DNA of 64,000 nt from Paraburkholderia sediminicola. GTDB taxonomy: Bacteria > Pseudomonadota > Gammaproteobacteria > Burkholderiales > Burkholderiaceae. Shown one piece after another: positions 53,384 through 64,000 of the stretch (positions are counted from its first letter, which is position 1; each line of letters begins with the position of its first letter). The stretch spans positions 248,001 through 312,000 of the forward strand of contig NZ_CADIKC010000005.1 in NCBI RefSeq assembly GCF_902859805.1, given 5' to 3'. A model generated the notes under the pieces. The model worked only from the letters and a program-made list of their open reading frames with translations. It ran no database searches and had not been told where the DNA came from. The translations under genes were made by a program, and so were the position numbers.

Positions 53384-54619
53384 TCATGACCGCATTGCGG
53401 AGCCACCCGCATTGCGCGCGTCCGGCGCGAGCCGTGCGTTTTGTGCGGAACGGCGGCGCGCATTCAGTTTCTTCAGCCAGATCAATAGTCCCGTTGCGCT
53501 CAGCACGGCGACCGCAATCCCCATCGCGCTAATCAGGATCCGTCCACCGAGACCGAGGATGCGTCCCGAATGCAGAGGGAATTGCACCTGCATGAAGATG
53601 TCGCCCGCCGTTCCCTTGCCGGGAATCTGCGCGCCGAGTTGCTTGCCGGTGGCCGCGTCCCAATACATCCACGGATTGCCGAGGCCGAGATCGCCGTGAT
53701 CGTTGCCGGTTGCGTAGAAGCCGACGCCGTAGGCGTGCAGGATTTCCGCGTAGTAGACGCCGCCCGGCGGCACTTTCAGGTTCTGCGCCTTACCGGCTTG
53801 CTCGGCTAGCTGCACGATGTGCTCGCGGCTCAGTACCTGATCGCCGGGCTGCGGTGCACGCAGAATTTCGGGGTTGTTGATCGGATCCGGCGTGAGCTTC
53901 GAGACTAGCGACACGGCTGGCCGAACGACCGGCCCGGAGAGATTCATCGATACCGACGTTAGCGCGACGATCACCAGCAGGCCCCAGATCCACACGCCGC
54001 CTGAGCGATGCAAATCGAAGGTGAGTGCATAGCCGCCGCGCCCGAAGCGAAATGCGAACGACTTGCGCCATGCCTTGAAACTCGGAAACGACAGCCATAG
54101 CGCGATCACGCTATCGAACAGCCATACGATCCCAACGATGCCCATTAGCCAGGTGCCGATATCGACGCCACCGGTGAACGGCAATTGCAGCGTGTAGTGC
54201 AGTTTGTAGATGAACGGAATCAGATTGAGCCGCGCGAGTGAAACAGCGCCCCATTCGCGTCGGCCCTGGATGTCGCCCGTGGCGGGATCGACGGCAATCT
54301 GGTTGAAGTCGAGTGGATAGGGCTGTTTGGTCGCGGGGTTGGACCGCGGCAGCACCATCATCTGCAGCGTGTGGCCGGGTTCGGCGTCGAGCGGCAGATA
54401 CGTTACCTCCAGGCGCGGATCAGCCGCTTCGACGCGGCGCGCCAGTTCGAGTCCTGACAGCGCCGGACCGGCGGTGCGCGCTTTGAAGAACGACGGGTTC
54501 AGCGCCGCATCGAGTTCGTGATCCCACGCGATGATCGCGCCGGTCAGGCCGGCGACGAACAGAAACAGCGCAATGGCGACACCGAACCAGCGGTGCAGGC
54601 GGACGAGTTGCCGCCTCAT
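53384..54619 (-). CDS. PepSY-associated membrane protein (PiuB-like)
   Basis: 411 residues with about four transmembrane helices: LVRLHRWFGVAIALFLFVAG at the N-terminus, IGTWLMGIVGIVWLFDSVIALWL, FDLHRSGGVWIWGLLVIVALTS and a final helix ILISAMGIAVAVLSATG. The HRWFG and DLHRSGG histidines are typical of the PepSY TM family, often linked to ferric siderophore reduction. No TonB receptor lies beside it, so the link to iron is family inference only. Confidence 0.88.
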   Translation of the reverse strand: MRRQLVRLHRWFGVAIALFLFVAGLTGAIIAWDHELDAALNPSFFKARTAGPALSGLELARRVEAADPRLEVTYLPLDAEPGHTLQMMVLPRSNPATKQPYPLDFNQIAVDPATGDIQGRREWGAVSLARLNLIPFIYKLHYTLQLPFTGGVDIGTWLMGIVGIVWLFDSVIALWLSFPSFKAWRKSFAFRFGRGGYALTFDLHRSGGVWIWGLLVIVALTSVSMNLSGPVVRPAVSLVSKLTPDPINNPEILRAPQPGDQVLSREHIVQLAEQAGKAQNLKVPPGGVYYAEILHAYGVGFYATGNDHGDLGLGNPWMYWDAATGKQLGAQIPGKGTAGDIFMQVQFPLHSGRILGLGGRILISAMGIAVAVLSATGLLIWLKKLNARRRSAQNARLAPDARNAGGSAMRS

Positions 54620-54779
54620 GGGCGAGCCGATGGAACGAGAAACGAGGAGAAACAGCGAGTCACGATGTCAGGATGCAAATGGGAATTGTTCGCATCTTAT
54701 GTGAATCAAGTGGTCCGCTGCAAGTTTTCTGTAAGTGACTGGCGCCGCGTGGATCTGGCCTGCTGAAGACCGCTGGCGT

Positions 54780-54808
54780 AAAAAAAGCGGCACCGAAGTG
54801 TCGCTTTT
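54780..54808 (-). terminator. Terminator of the AI-2E family gene
   Basis: On the minus strand AAAAGCGACAC (54798-54808) pairs with GTGCCGCTTTT (54783-54793, one G-T pair) and is followed by more T. It ends the uvrA / AI-2E transcript. Confidence 0.85.
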
Positions 54809-54847
54809 CGCCCGTCCGTCAAGCCTGCATCGCAGGCGGGGCGACGC

Positions 54848-55933
54848 TCACACCAGCCGCAGATAAATCAGTTCGCGCTTGATATACGCATAGAAGATCG
54901 GCGCAGCAACCACCCCGGGGATGCCGAACGCGGCTTCCATCACGAGCATCGCGATCAGCAGTTCCCAGGCGCGCGCCTCGATCTGACCACCGACAATGCG
55001 CGCGTTCAGGAAGTACTCCAGCTTGTGAATCAGGATCAGGAAAACCAACGACATGATCGCTGCCGGAAAACTCACCGAGAGCGCCACGGCGACGATGATC
55101 GTGTTCGAGATCAGATTGCCGATCACCGGCAGCAAACCGACGATAAACGTCACCAGCACGAGCGTTTTGGAGAGCGGCAGCGTGTCGTGAAAGATTGGCA
55201 GGATCACCAGCAGGAAGATGCCGGTGAAGACCGCATTGATCGCGGAAATCTTCACCTGAGCGAATACGATGCGGCGGAAGGCGTCGGCGAAACGTGTCAC
55301 GCGCGTGACGAACGCCGTGGACAGCGGCAGCCGCTGCATATGCTTCTGCGCTCCGACCGCGATGATCGCGCCGATGATCATGCCGATCAGGATGTGCGTG
55401 AAGCCGCGTGCCGCAGTCTTGCCGCTTTGCTGCAGCATGTTCGCGTGCGTCTGCATCAGCTCGGCCGCCTTGGTCTTCATCTGGTCGGTATCGACCGGCA
55501 GATAGTTGGCGACGAATTGCGGAATCCGGCCGCGCGCCTGGTCGATTAGCTGCATCGCCTGGTCGAGCAGTTTCTGCACGCTCGGCACGTCGCTCTCGAA
55601 ATGTTCGATGATACCGAGCGTCAGCCCCGTCAGTGCACCGACTATCACTGTCGAGAGGATCACGACCGCGAGCCAGCGCGCACGCTGACTCGACATATGC
55701 CGCTCGATGCGCGGCGCGATGGTATGCACGAGTTGAAACACGAGCAGCCCGGCGAGCAAGGCGCCGAGCAGCTTCAGTTCGATGACCGCCCACATTCCGA
55801 TCAGCATCAGCACGTAACTGCCGATTTCGACCGCCGACAGCTTCGGCAGGCTCATGTCGCTAGTCAGCCTGACCGGGCGTGGGCGTAGGTCTCGCACTTG
55901 CCCGTCGTCGCTCGCCTGATTCCGCTTGGCCAT
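54848..55933 (-). CDS. AI-2E family transporter (PerM-like)
   Basis: 361-residue membrane protein with helices YVLMLIGMWAVIELKLLGALLAGLLVF, AVVILSTVIVGALTGLTLG, then a soluble segment, then LIGMIIGAIIAVGA and a C-terminal set with LLPVIGNLISNTIIVAVAL and FGIPGVVAAPIFYAYIK. The family includes TqsA and Na+/H+ antiporter-like proteins; actual cargo is unknown. It starts 34 bp after uvrA, so both are in one transcript. Confidence 0.9.
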   Translation of the reverse strand: MAKRNQASDDGQVRDLRPRPVRLTSDMSLPKLSAVEIGSYVLMLIGMWAVIELKLLGALLAGLLVFQLVHTIAPRIERHMSSQRARWLAVVILSTVIVGALTGLTLGIIEHFESDVPSVQKLLDQAMQLIDQARGRIPQFVANYLPVDTDQMKTKAAELMQTHANMLQQSGKTAARGFTHILIGMIIGAIIAVGAQKHMQRLPLSTAFVTRVTRFADAFRRIVFAQVKISAINAVFTGIFLLVILPIFHDTLPLSKTLVLVTFIVGLLPVIGNLISNTIIVAVALSVSFPAAIMSLVFLILIHKLEYFLNARIVGGQIEARAWELLIAMLVMEAAFGIPGVVAAPIFYAYIKRELIYLRLV

Positions 55934-55967
55934 GGCTTATTCTGTCTCCAACCCGTGTTGTGCAGCG

Positions 55968-58841
<2,874 letters not shown>

Positions 58842-59123
58842 GCGTTATTCCAAGACTTGGCCCGTGACCTGGCGGAAAGAGGAGGAGGCTAAACCTGCTA
58901 CTATAACGACTTTTCACGACCGCCGTTACGGCTTCCTGACAGCCCGAAGAGGGTGCAAGGCAAGCTGTAAGGCTGCGGTCCAGCGCCGCGGGAAAGAGGT
59001 CTAACTGGGGCCATTTTTCGCGAGTACAGGCGCCGCGAGGCGCCGGACGAGCGTCTGGCAAGGCCGCCGGCCCGAATGCCGCGCCGTATGTTTGCCGCCC
59101 CGCTCATTCAAAGAACGTTCCCG
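58842..59123. other. Divergent promoter region between uvrA and the MFS gene
   Basis: About 280 bp. On the minus strand TTATAGT near 58901 is a possible -10 for uvrA. I could not find a palindrome of the CTGT-N8-ACAG type. No small gene is supported. Confidence 0.35.
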
Positions 59124-60311
59124 ATGTCCAATCCGTCCGCTACATCCTCACGCATGAGCGCGCCTGAAATGCGCGCGACCGTGTCGCTCGCCGCCATCTT
59201 CGCGCTGCGCATGCTCGGTCTCTTCATGATCATGCCGGTGTTCTCGATCTACGCGAAGACCATCCCCGGCGGCGACAACGTGCTGCTGGTGGGCATCGCG
59301 CTTGGTGCGTACGGCGTGACGCAGTCGATGCTGTACATCTTCTATGGCTGGATCTCCGACAAGATCGGCCGCAAACCGGTCATTGCGACCGGTCTCCTGA
59401 TTTTCGCGCTTGGCAGCTTTGTCGCGGCGGGCGCGCACGACATGACGTGGATCATTGTCGGGCGGGTGATTCAGGGCATGGGCGCGGTGTCGTCCGCGGT
59501 GATCGCGTTTATCGCCGACCTGACCTCCGAAGAGCATCGCACCAAGGCGATGGCGATGGTCGGCGGCAGTATTGGCGTTTCGTTCGCGGTGGCGATTGTC
59601 GGTGCGCCGATCGTGTTCCAGTGGGTCGGCATGAGCGGTTTGTTCACGCTGGTCGGCATCTTCTCGATTCTGGCGATCGGTCTGGTGCTTTGGGTCGTTC
59701 CGGATGCGCCCAAACCCGTTCACGTGCGCGCGCCTTTCGCCGAGGTGCTGCATAACGTCGAACTGCTGCGCCTGAATTTTGGCGTGCTCGTGCTGCATGC
59801 CACGCAAACCGCGTTGTTCCTGGTTGTGCCGCGCATTCTCGAAGCTGGCGGCCTGCCGGTCGCTTCGCATTGGAAGGTTTATTTGCCGGTGATGGGCCTC
59901 TCTTTCGTGATGATGGTCCCGGCGATCATCGCCGCGGAAAAGCGCGGAAAAATGAAAATCGTGCTGCTTTCCGCGATCGGTCTTATCCTGATCGGACAGT
60001 TGTTGTTGGGCGTCGCACCGCATACGATTCTGACTGTGGCAGCGATCCTCTTTGTCTACTTTTTGGGCTTCAATATTCTTGAAGCGTCGCAGCCTTCGCT
60101 AGTGTCGAAACTGGCGCCGGGAACCCGCAAGGGCGCGGCGGCGGGCGTGTACAACACCACGCAGTCGATCGGTCTTGCGCTGGGTGGGGTGGTCGGCGGG
60201 TGGCTGCTTAAAGTGGACGGTCAGAGCGCGGTCTTTTTCACTTGCTCGGGGCTCGTCTTTTGCTGGCTTATAATCGCGGCAAATATGAAACAGCCGCCGC
60301 GCAAGGCGTAA
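59124..60311 (+). CDS. Major facilitator superfamily transporter (YajR-like)
   Basis: 395 residues and 12 hydrophobic helices. The loop 2-3 signature appears as GWISDKIGRKPVI, with GRVIQGMGAVSSAVIAFIAD and SEEHRTKAMAMVGGSIG in the first half. It resembles the YajR-type drug/unknown transporters but lacks their C-terminal YAM domain. The ATG at 59124 (MSNPSATS) was chosen; 59076 and 59154 are alternatives. It faces away from uvrA. Confidence 0.9.
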   Translation: MSNPSATSSRMSAPEMRATVSLAAIFALRMLGLFMIMPVFSIYAKTIPGGDNVLLVGIALGAYGVTQSMLYIFYGWISDKIGRKPVIATGLLIFALGSFVAAGAHDMTWIIVGRVIQGMGAVSSAVIAFIADLTSEEHRTKAMAMVGGSIGVSFAVAIVGAPIVFQWVGMSGLFTLVGIFSILAIGLVLWVVPDAPKPVHVRAPFAEVLHNVELLRLNFGVLVLHATQTALFLVVPRILEAGGLPVASHWKVYLPVMGLSFVMMVPAIIAAEKRGKMKIVLLSAIGLILIGQLLLGVAPHTILTVAAILFVYFLGFNILEASQPSLVSKLAPGTRKGAAAGVYNTTQSIGLALGGVVGGWLLKVDGQSAVFFTCSGLVFCWLIIAANMKQPPRKA

Positions 60312-60501
60312 GAGCGCCTCCAACCCAGGCGCTTTGCGCCAGGCCCCCGAGGGGGCAAGGAAACTTGGGACGGCCCGGCGTTTCTTGACAGAACTCACCC
60401 GGTGGCGGGCAGAGGCGCAGTTCTGGTCTCCGGCCTGCCGGCCATGAGACGCGAACCGCGCGTTGCCGCGCCGCCCGTAACAGAATCAACAGGAGAAACT
60501 C

Positions 60502-61044
60502 ATGGCATCCGTGAACAAGGTCATTCTCGTCGGCAATCTCGGAGCCGATCCGGAAGTCCGTTATCTTCCGAGCGGCGACGCACTGGCGAACATCCGCCTT
60601 GCGACAACGGACCGGTACAAGGACAAGACGTCCGGCGAAATGAAGGAAGCAACCGAATGGCACCGTGTGGTGTTCTTCGGCCGGCTTGCTGAAATCGTGA
60701 ACGAATATCTGAAGAAGGGTTCGTCGGTGTACCTGGAAGGGCGCATCCGCACCCGCAAGTGGCAGGCTCAGGACGGCACCGACCGTTACTCGACCGAAAT
60801 CGTTGCCGAGCAGATGCAAATGCTGGGCGGCCGTGGCGGTTCGACGGGCGGCGGCGGTGGTGGTGACGAAGGTGGTTACAGCCGCGGTGAGCCGTCGGAG
60901 CGTAGCGGCGGCGGTGGTGGCCGTGCGGTCTCGGGCGGCGGCGCTTCGCGTGGTGGCAGCGGTGGCGGCGGTGGTGGTTCGAGCCGTCCTAGTGCGCCGG
61001 CTGGTGGTGGGTTTGATGAAATGGATGACGATATTCCGTTCTAA
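60502..61044 (+). CDS. ssb: Single-stranded DNA-binding protein
   Basis: 180 residues. The OB-fold (about 1-112) reads ASVNKVILVGNLGADPEVRY, TEWHRVVFFGRLAEIVNEYL and VYLEGRIRTRKWQAQDG. A Gly/Ser-rich linker of about 60 residues follows, ending with the conserved acidic tip MDDDIPF that binds repair and replication partners. AGGAGA precedes the ATG. A possible -35 TTGACA is at 60385-60390. A terminator follows. Confidence 0.98.
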   Translation: MASVNKVILVGNLGADPEVRYLPSGDALANIRLATTDRYKDKTSGEMKEATEWHRVVFFGRLAEIVNEYLKKGSSVYLEGRIRTRKWQAQDGTDRYSTEIVAEQMQMLGGRGGSTGGGGGGDEGGYSRGEPSERSGGGGGRAVSGGGASRGGSGGGGGGSSRPSAPAGGGFDEMDDDIPF

Positions 61045-61072
61045 ACGGAACATGACGCACTGATGTAAAGAC

Positions 61073-61101
61073 GGCTCCGGGTTCTCTCGGGGCCATTTTT
61101 T
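61073..61101 (+). terminator. Terminator of ssb
   Basis: GGCTCCG (61073-61079) pairs with CGGGGCC (61088-61094, one G-T pair) and is followed by A and six T. Confidence 0.85.
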
Positions 61102-61291
61102 ATGGTGCTTTGATCCGATAACCGGAACATCCGGTGTTGGTAAAAAATCGGCCCCAGGTCATCAATGGGGCGCTCATTTGTGCCCCCACTCGATTGGCGA
61201 TATCCGCCTTGAGCTGGGTGCCTGTAGTCTTCGCAACGCCTGCTTCCGGTAGGACTCGCCCGGATGGCATTTGGCACCCATCCCCGCAACT
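61102..61291. other. Intergenic region after ssb
   Basis: About 190 bp downstream of the minus-strand orphan gene and of ssb. Reading frames here overlap the orphan gene's antisense and have no ribosome site. Nothing else supported. Confidence 0.4.
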
Positions 61292-61726
61292 TCAGAATAT
61301 CTGGGTCCACGCCAGCGCCGTCGTGGACGGCACCAAGCCGGCGACTGCATTGTGGTGCCCGAACAGCTGTACCCCACGCCACACCTGGTTTTGAGTCGCC
61401 ACAATACGGACCCTCGCCGTAAACGTGGCAAGACCCGTACCGCAAGTGGACAAATAAACTCGCGCCGATACCGCACCCCCAGCCATGCAGCCATGCACCG
61501 TGGCGAGAAAAACAGATTCATTGATATCCACCGTGCCGGAAGCCGCATTCCCGATTTCGGTGTCGTTGCCATGCGCCACGACAATGATTGTCGAGCCGTT
61601 GGGAATATTGAGGCCGCCCTGGCTCACCTGCGCCCATGAATATCGGGTGACCGCATTCCCCCAGGCAGGATCAAGCTGCGTTTGACGAATATCGGCATCG
61701 GTAGACATTTCGAGTACGTACACCAT
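61292..61726 (-). CDS. Small orphan protein with a possible clan CD His/Cys dyad
   Basis: 144 residues, unrecognised by family. The ATG at 61726 (MVYVLEMSTD) has GAGG 9 bases upstream, which decides the start. The pattern strand-HG-strand-C, namely STIIVVAHGND (His52) and ARVYLSTCGTG (Cys95), resembles the catalytic layout of caspase-like CHAT and C80 peptidases, but the protein is shorter than typical domains and no substrate or partner is apparent. No signal peptide or membrane helix. A structural toxin or effector role is possible. It lies 265 bp downstream of the DUF4239-like gene on the same strand. Confidence 0.7.
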   Translation of the reverse strand: MVYVLEMSTDADIRQTQLDPAWGNAVTRYSWAQVSQGGLNIPNGSTIIVVAHGNDTEIGNAASGTVDINESVFLATVHGCMAGGAVSARVYLSTCGTGLATFTARVRIVATQNQVWRGVQLFGHHNAVAGLVPSTTALAWTQIF

Positions 61727-61991
61727 GATTGCGCACCTCACTGTCGAACTAAGTGTTTGTCGGAACAACCTGAGTCTTCGCGAGACTCGAGGTCATCCTA
61801 GGTCCGCATACAATCGAAAACGATAGGCCAAACGTCGTGGATGGAGGCACGTGTCTTTTGGGACAACGCGGACTGAGATCTGCTTCACGTATTGAGCGTT
61901 TCACCGAAGTACATCGGCATCTCCCGGACGGAAAAAGTACGTGTTGCACGCACGCTGCGGGGATCACGCCGCCGCCAAAGTCAAAAAATCG
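61727..61991. other. Intergenic region between orphan gene and DUF4239-like gene
   Basis: About 265 bp; it should hold the promoter of the orphan gene. A small hairpin GAGTCT/AGACTC (61772-61777 with 61783-61788) is visible. A minus-strand reading frame at 61749-61967 has no ribosome site or recognisable protein and was not called. Confidence 0.35.
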
Positions 61992-62792
61992 TCACCGCCT
62001 GAGGTGCTCCAGCGCATCTCTCATCGGCACACTGGAAACGACAATCGGCCCAGTGAACGGCGTATCCAGATCGACGATCACGTAGATAGCGGAAGCAATA
62101 GAAACTGCTCCAAGCGAAATCATGACCAGTGCCAATGCATTGCGCGGCGCAATCAATCCGAAGCTGAGAAAAATCACGCACAACCAGAACGTCAACGTCA
62201 TCAAAAAAGGCATGGAAATTGAGCTGTGCGCTTCCTCGATAATCTTCCATCGGGCGTCCACCGTCCGCCGATATTGCGTCAAGGCGTCATCGAGCGCGCG
62301 CTGCTGTAGTGGATCGTGCGCTCGCAGTTGTCGTAGCTGCCTGCCCACCGCGGTCAGCATATCGCCGAGCCGCACGTTCTCCAGCTTCTGCGTGTCGTCC
62401 TGTGTTCCGATGTTCCTCGGATAGTCACCGGCGGGAGGCGGCTCGCCTGGCCATGTCGACGCAATCGCCGCTGCGGTGTACGCGCGCAGCAGGTTACGGG
62501 CCTCATCGGTGTCGCTGCCATATTCCCGCAGGGTCGTGTCGAACTCGATCAGGTCCGCTGCATAGGTGCGTAAATCATTCGACTCGGTATCGAAACTGGA
62601 TTTCGCGGACGCCGTCATCAACCCGAGCACCAAAGCGGCAAACGTCACCAGCATGCCGATAACCAGCTGGATGAGTTGCACGGTTTCGTGCGCCTTGTGC
62701 TCCTCTGGCAGCAAGGGGCGCACCCACACGCCAAAGCCGGTTCCGACAAGCAATAAAGCGAAAACCAGCAGGGCCGAGCCTATTTCTGACAT
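61992..62792 (-). CDS. Bestrophin-like/DUF4239 membrane protein
   Basis: 266 residues with four hydrophobic helices: two at the N-terminus (ALLVFALLLVGTGFGVWV and LIQLVIGMLVTFAALVLGLM), a soluble middle with TASAKSSFDTESNDLRTYAADL, and two at the C-terminus (MPFLMTLTFWLCVIFLSFGLI and LALVMISLGAVSIASAIYVI). This is the layout of the DUF4239 family, of unknown function, proposed to be channel-like. It diverges from the chemotaxis gene by 305 bp. Confidence 0.82.
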   Translation of the reverse strand: MSEIGSALLVFALLLVGTGFGVWVRPLLPEEHKAHETVQLIQLVIGMLVTFAALVLGLMTASAKSSFDTESNDLRTYAADLIEFDTTLREYGSDTDEARNLLRAYTAAAIASTWPGEPPPAGDYPRNIGTQDDTQKLENVRLGDMLTAVGRQLRQLRAHDPLQQRALDDALTQYRRTVDARWKIIEEAHSSISMPFLMTLTFWLCVIFLSFGLIAPRNALALVMISLGAVSIASAIYVIVDLDTPFTGPIVVSSVPMRDALEHLRR

Positions 62793-63097
62793 AGAAATGC
62801 TCCGGAGACACGCGCCTCGTCACTTTCTACCAACCGCCGCCTGCCGACCACCCGGGTAGTCCCGCAAATGCCACTGCTCAAATGGCGGCCAACTTCCGCT
62901 CGTATGTTGATGTATCGCAAACGTATGCGCCATCAACCATAAAGTTTTCTGTAATCCCGCCGTAGACCATCTATGTGGCGTTCGCTTAAATTTTGATCAA
63001 AGGTTGCGGACCTGGCCGTATGGGCTTGGGCGCAGCACGCGTGGCCGAGGCTAGTTTTCTGAACATTCGGTCAGGCAGCCCAATGGAGACCAGCCCG
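62793..63097. other. Intergenic region upstream of the chemotaxis receptor
   Basis: 305 bp. Apart from the sigma-28 promoter given separately, it should hold the minus-strand promoter of the DUF4239-like gene. No gene or hairpin is supported. Confidence 0.45.
62940..62966 (+). promoter_or_regulatory. Sigma-28 (FliA) promoter of the chemotaxis receptor
   Basis: TAAAGTTT (62940-62947), 11-base spacer, GCCGTAGA (62959-62966). The first block matches the sigma-28 consensus TAAAGTTT in all eight positions and the spacer length is the ideal 11; the second matches GCCGATAA in five of eight. It lies about 130 bp before the receptor ATG, in the right direction. Confidence 0.75.
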
Positions 63098-64000
63098 ATG
63101 CTGAAAAATCTGTCGATTCGAACCTGCCTTACCCTGATGATCGTGTTCTTCGGCGTGGTGCTGCTGTTCGGCGCCGCCGCCGGACTGCTGTCGTTGCGTT
63201 CGAGCAACGCGTCGCTGCAGCAGATGTACACCGTGGACACGCCCGCAGTCGCCGACCTCGAAGGTAGCGCTGGACAACTGCTGCGCCTGCGTCTGGCGCT
63301 GGCGACGTACGCATCGTTGGTCGACCTGAACGATCAGGACGGCGCGAACGCGGTGCTCAAGCGCTTTGATCAGTATCAGAAAGCATCGAATGATCGTCTG
63401 GCCCATTATGTGAGCCGTGCGAGCACGGATGCTGACGAACAGCGCCTGATCAAGGACATGCAGGACAAGCGCGATACCTTCCTGCACGACGGTGTCGAGC
63501 CGGCACTGGCCGCGCTGAAGTCCGGCGACAAGACCGCATTCGAGCAGTTGCAGGCGCACAAGCTGCCGTCGCTCTATAGCGCGTACGAGAAGGCCATGCT
63601 CACGCTCGAGCAATTGCAACTCGATCACGGCGCACAGCGTTATCAGGATGCACAGGATCTGTTCTACGCGATCTGCATTACGGTCGCGATCGGTATGGGG
63701 CTATCGCTGCTGGGCGCCTTGATCGGACGGGCGGTGATGGTGCGGGCGATTGTTAGCCCGGTCGACGCGACCATCGCGCAGTTTCAGCGGATTGCCAATG
63801 GCGATCTGACCGGCCAGATCGACGTGACGAGCAATAACGAAATGGGCCGTCTCGCAGCGGCGTTGCGCAAGATGCAGGACTCGCTGATCGAGACGGTGAA
63901 CGCTGTGCGTCACGGCACGGAATCGATCGATACGGGCGTAAGCGAGATTGCAGCCGGTAATACCGATCTGTCGCAACGTACCGAGGAGCAGGCCGCATCG
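63098..64000 (+). CDS. Methyl-accepting chemotaxis protein (3' truncated by window edge)
   Basis: The first 301 residues of a transmembrane chemoreceptor; the frame is still open at base 64000. It has a membrane helix at about 12-33 (LMIVFFGVVLLFGAAAGLL), a periplasmic four-helix-type sensor, a second helix at about 190-212 and a HAMP domain with ANGDLTGQIDVTSNNEMGRL, then the start of the signalling domain (AAGNTDLSQRTEEQAAS, the first methylation helix). GGAG 9 bases before ATG 63098 supports the start; an in-frame ATG at 63083 is the alternative. A sigma-28 promoter lies upstream. Confidence 0.95.
   Translation, partial: MLKNLSIRTCLTLMIVFFGVVLLFGAAAGLLSLRSSNASLQQMYTVDTPAVADLEGSAGQLLRLRLALATYASLVDLNDQDGANAVLKRFDQYQKASNDRLAHYVSRASTDADEQRLIKDMQDKRDTFLHDGVEPALAALKSGDKTAFEQLQAHKLPSLYSAYEKAMLTLEQLQLDHGAQRYQDAQDLFYAICITVAIGMGLSLLGALIGRAVMVRAIVSPVDATIAQFQRIANGDLTGQIDVTSNNEMGRLAAALRKMQDSLIETVNAVRHGTESIDTGVSEIAAGNTDLSQRTEEQAAS

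Noticed and set aside
54722..54735. AAGTTTTCTGTAA, also found at 62942-62954 in the sigma-28 promoter
   Set aside because: At 54722 there is no TAAA start or GCCG block at the right distance and no gene follows in that direction; the shared bases look like coincidence.
58842..59123. LexA (SOS) box in front of uvrA
   Set aside because: uvrA is often SOS-controlled, so I looked for CTGT-N8-ACAG on both strands; no acceptable match was seen.
61749..61967. A 72-codon minus-strand frame upstream of the orphan gene
   Set aside because: No Shine-Dalgarno, Cys/Arg/Ser-rich and dissimilar to known proteins; the region is better read as the promoter region.

Overview
The window reads as a piece of the main chromosome of a high-GC betaproteobacterium, most likely Paraburkholderia or a close Burkholderia relative. 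Grounds: strong G/C third-position codon bias, the order kdsD-kdsC-lptC-lptA-lptB-rpoN-hpf-ptsN-hprK-rapZ, the order TPR gene-lolB-ispE-tRNA-Gln-prs-rplY-pth-hisC, a HprK kinase next to PtsN, and a CIRCE element in front of rpoH. It is nearly all coding and dominated by core genes. I see no insertion sequence, prophage, CRISPR array or rRNA operon.

Layout. 1-5453: tail of an aa3 cytochrome oxidase locus (subunit III, a DUF2909 protein, SURF1, a SCO-like membrane protein, heme A synthase ctaA, heme O synthase ctaB, a SCO1 lipoprotein). 5520-7947: a YciI protein, a solitary MetQ-type binding protein and a MarR-GNAT fusion. 8322-15725: a self-contained N-acetylglucosamine PTS operon (GntR regulator, nagA, SIS-domain deaminase, fused EIIA-HPr-EI, NagE permease). 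15874-19035: cytochrome bd oxidase with two small subunits (cydP-cydA-cydB-cydX, minus strand). 19391-20326: rpoH with a perfect CIRCE. 20691-21681: lipid A deacylase PagL and an NTF2-like protein. 21884-23179: a LeuA-like protein of only 345 residues behind a leucine leader peptide carrying four rare CTA codons. 23287-25877: YbiB and two gentisate-type ring-cleavage enzymes. 25953-32799: ftsY, rsmD, coaD, a ferredoxin, hisC, pth, rplY, prs, tRNA-Gln. 32850-38319: ispE, lolB, a TPR lipoprotein-pathway neighbour, then divergent mutM and mutY. 38356-47826: PTS-Ntr, RapZ, HprK, Hpf, RpoN, Lpt and Kds genes. 47988-53290: KefB-type antiporter, apt, LysE exporter, Nudix protein, purU. 53384-60311: PepSY protein, AI-2E family protein, uvrA, MFS transporter. 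60502-61044: ssb. 61292-62792: two poorly characterised genes, one with a possible clan CD (caspase/CHAT-like) His/Cys dyad. 63098-64000: start of a chemotaxis receptor behind a good sigma-28 promoter; it runs off the window.

How the genes fit together. The oxidase block makes heme O, then heme A, and loads copper into the aa3 enzyme, while the bd operon gives a second, low-oxygen quinol oxidase. The nag operon carries every phosphorelay component from PEP to sugar. The long minus-strand block couples LPS synthesis (Kdo) and export (Lpt, with LolB and PagL elsewhere) to nitrogen-PTS control and RpoN. The points most worth following up are the leucine leader with its truncated LeuA, the CIRCE at rpoH, the orphan His/Cys protein, the Cys-less second IIB domain of NagE, and the possible HprK target serine in the fused HPr.
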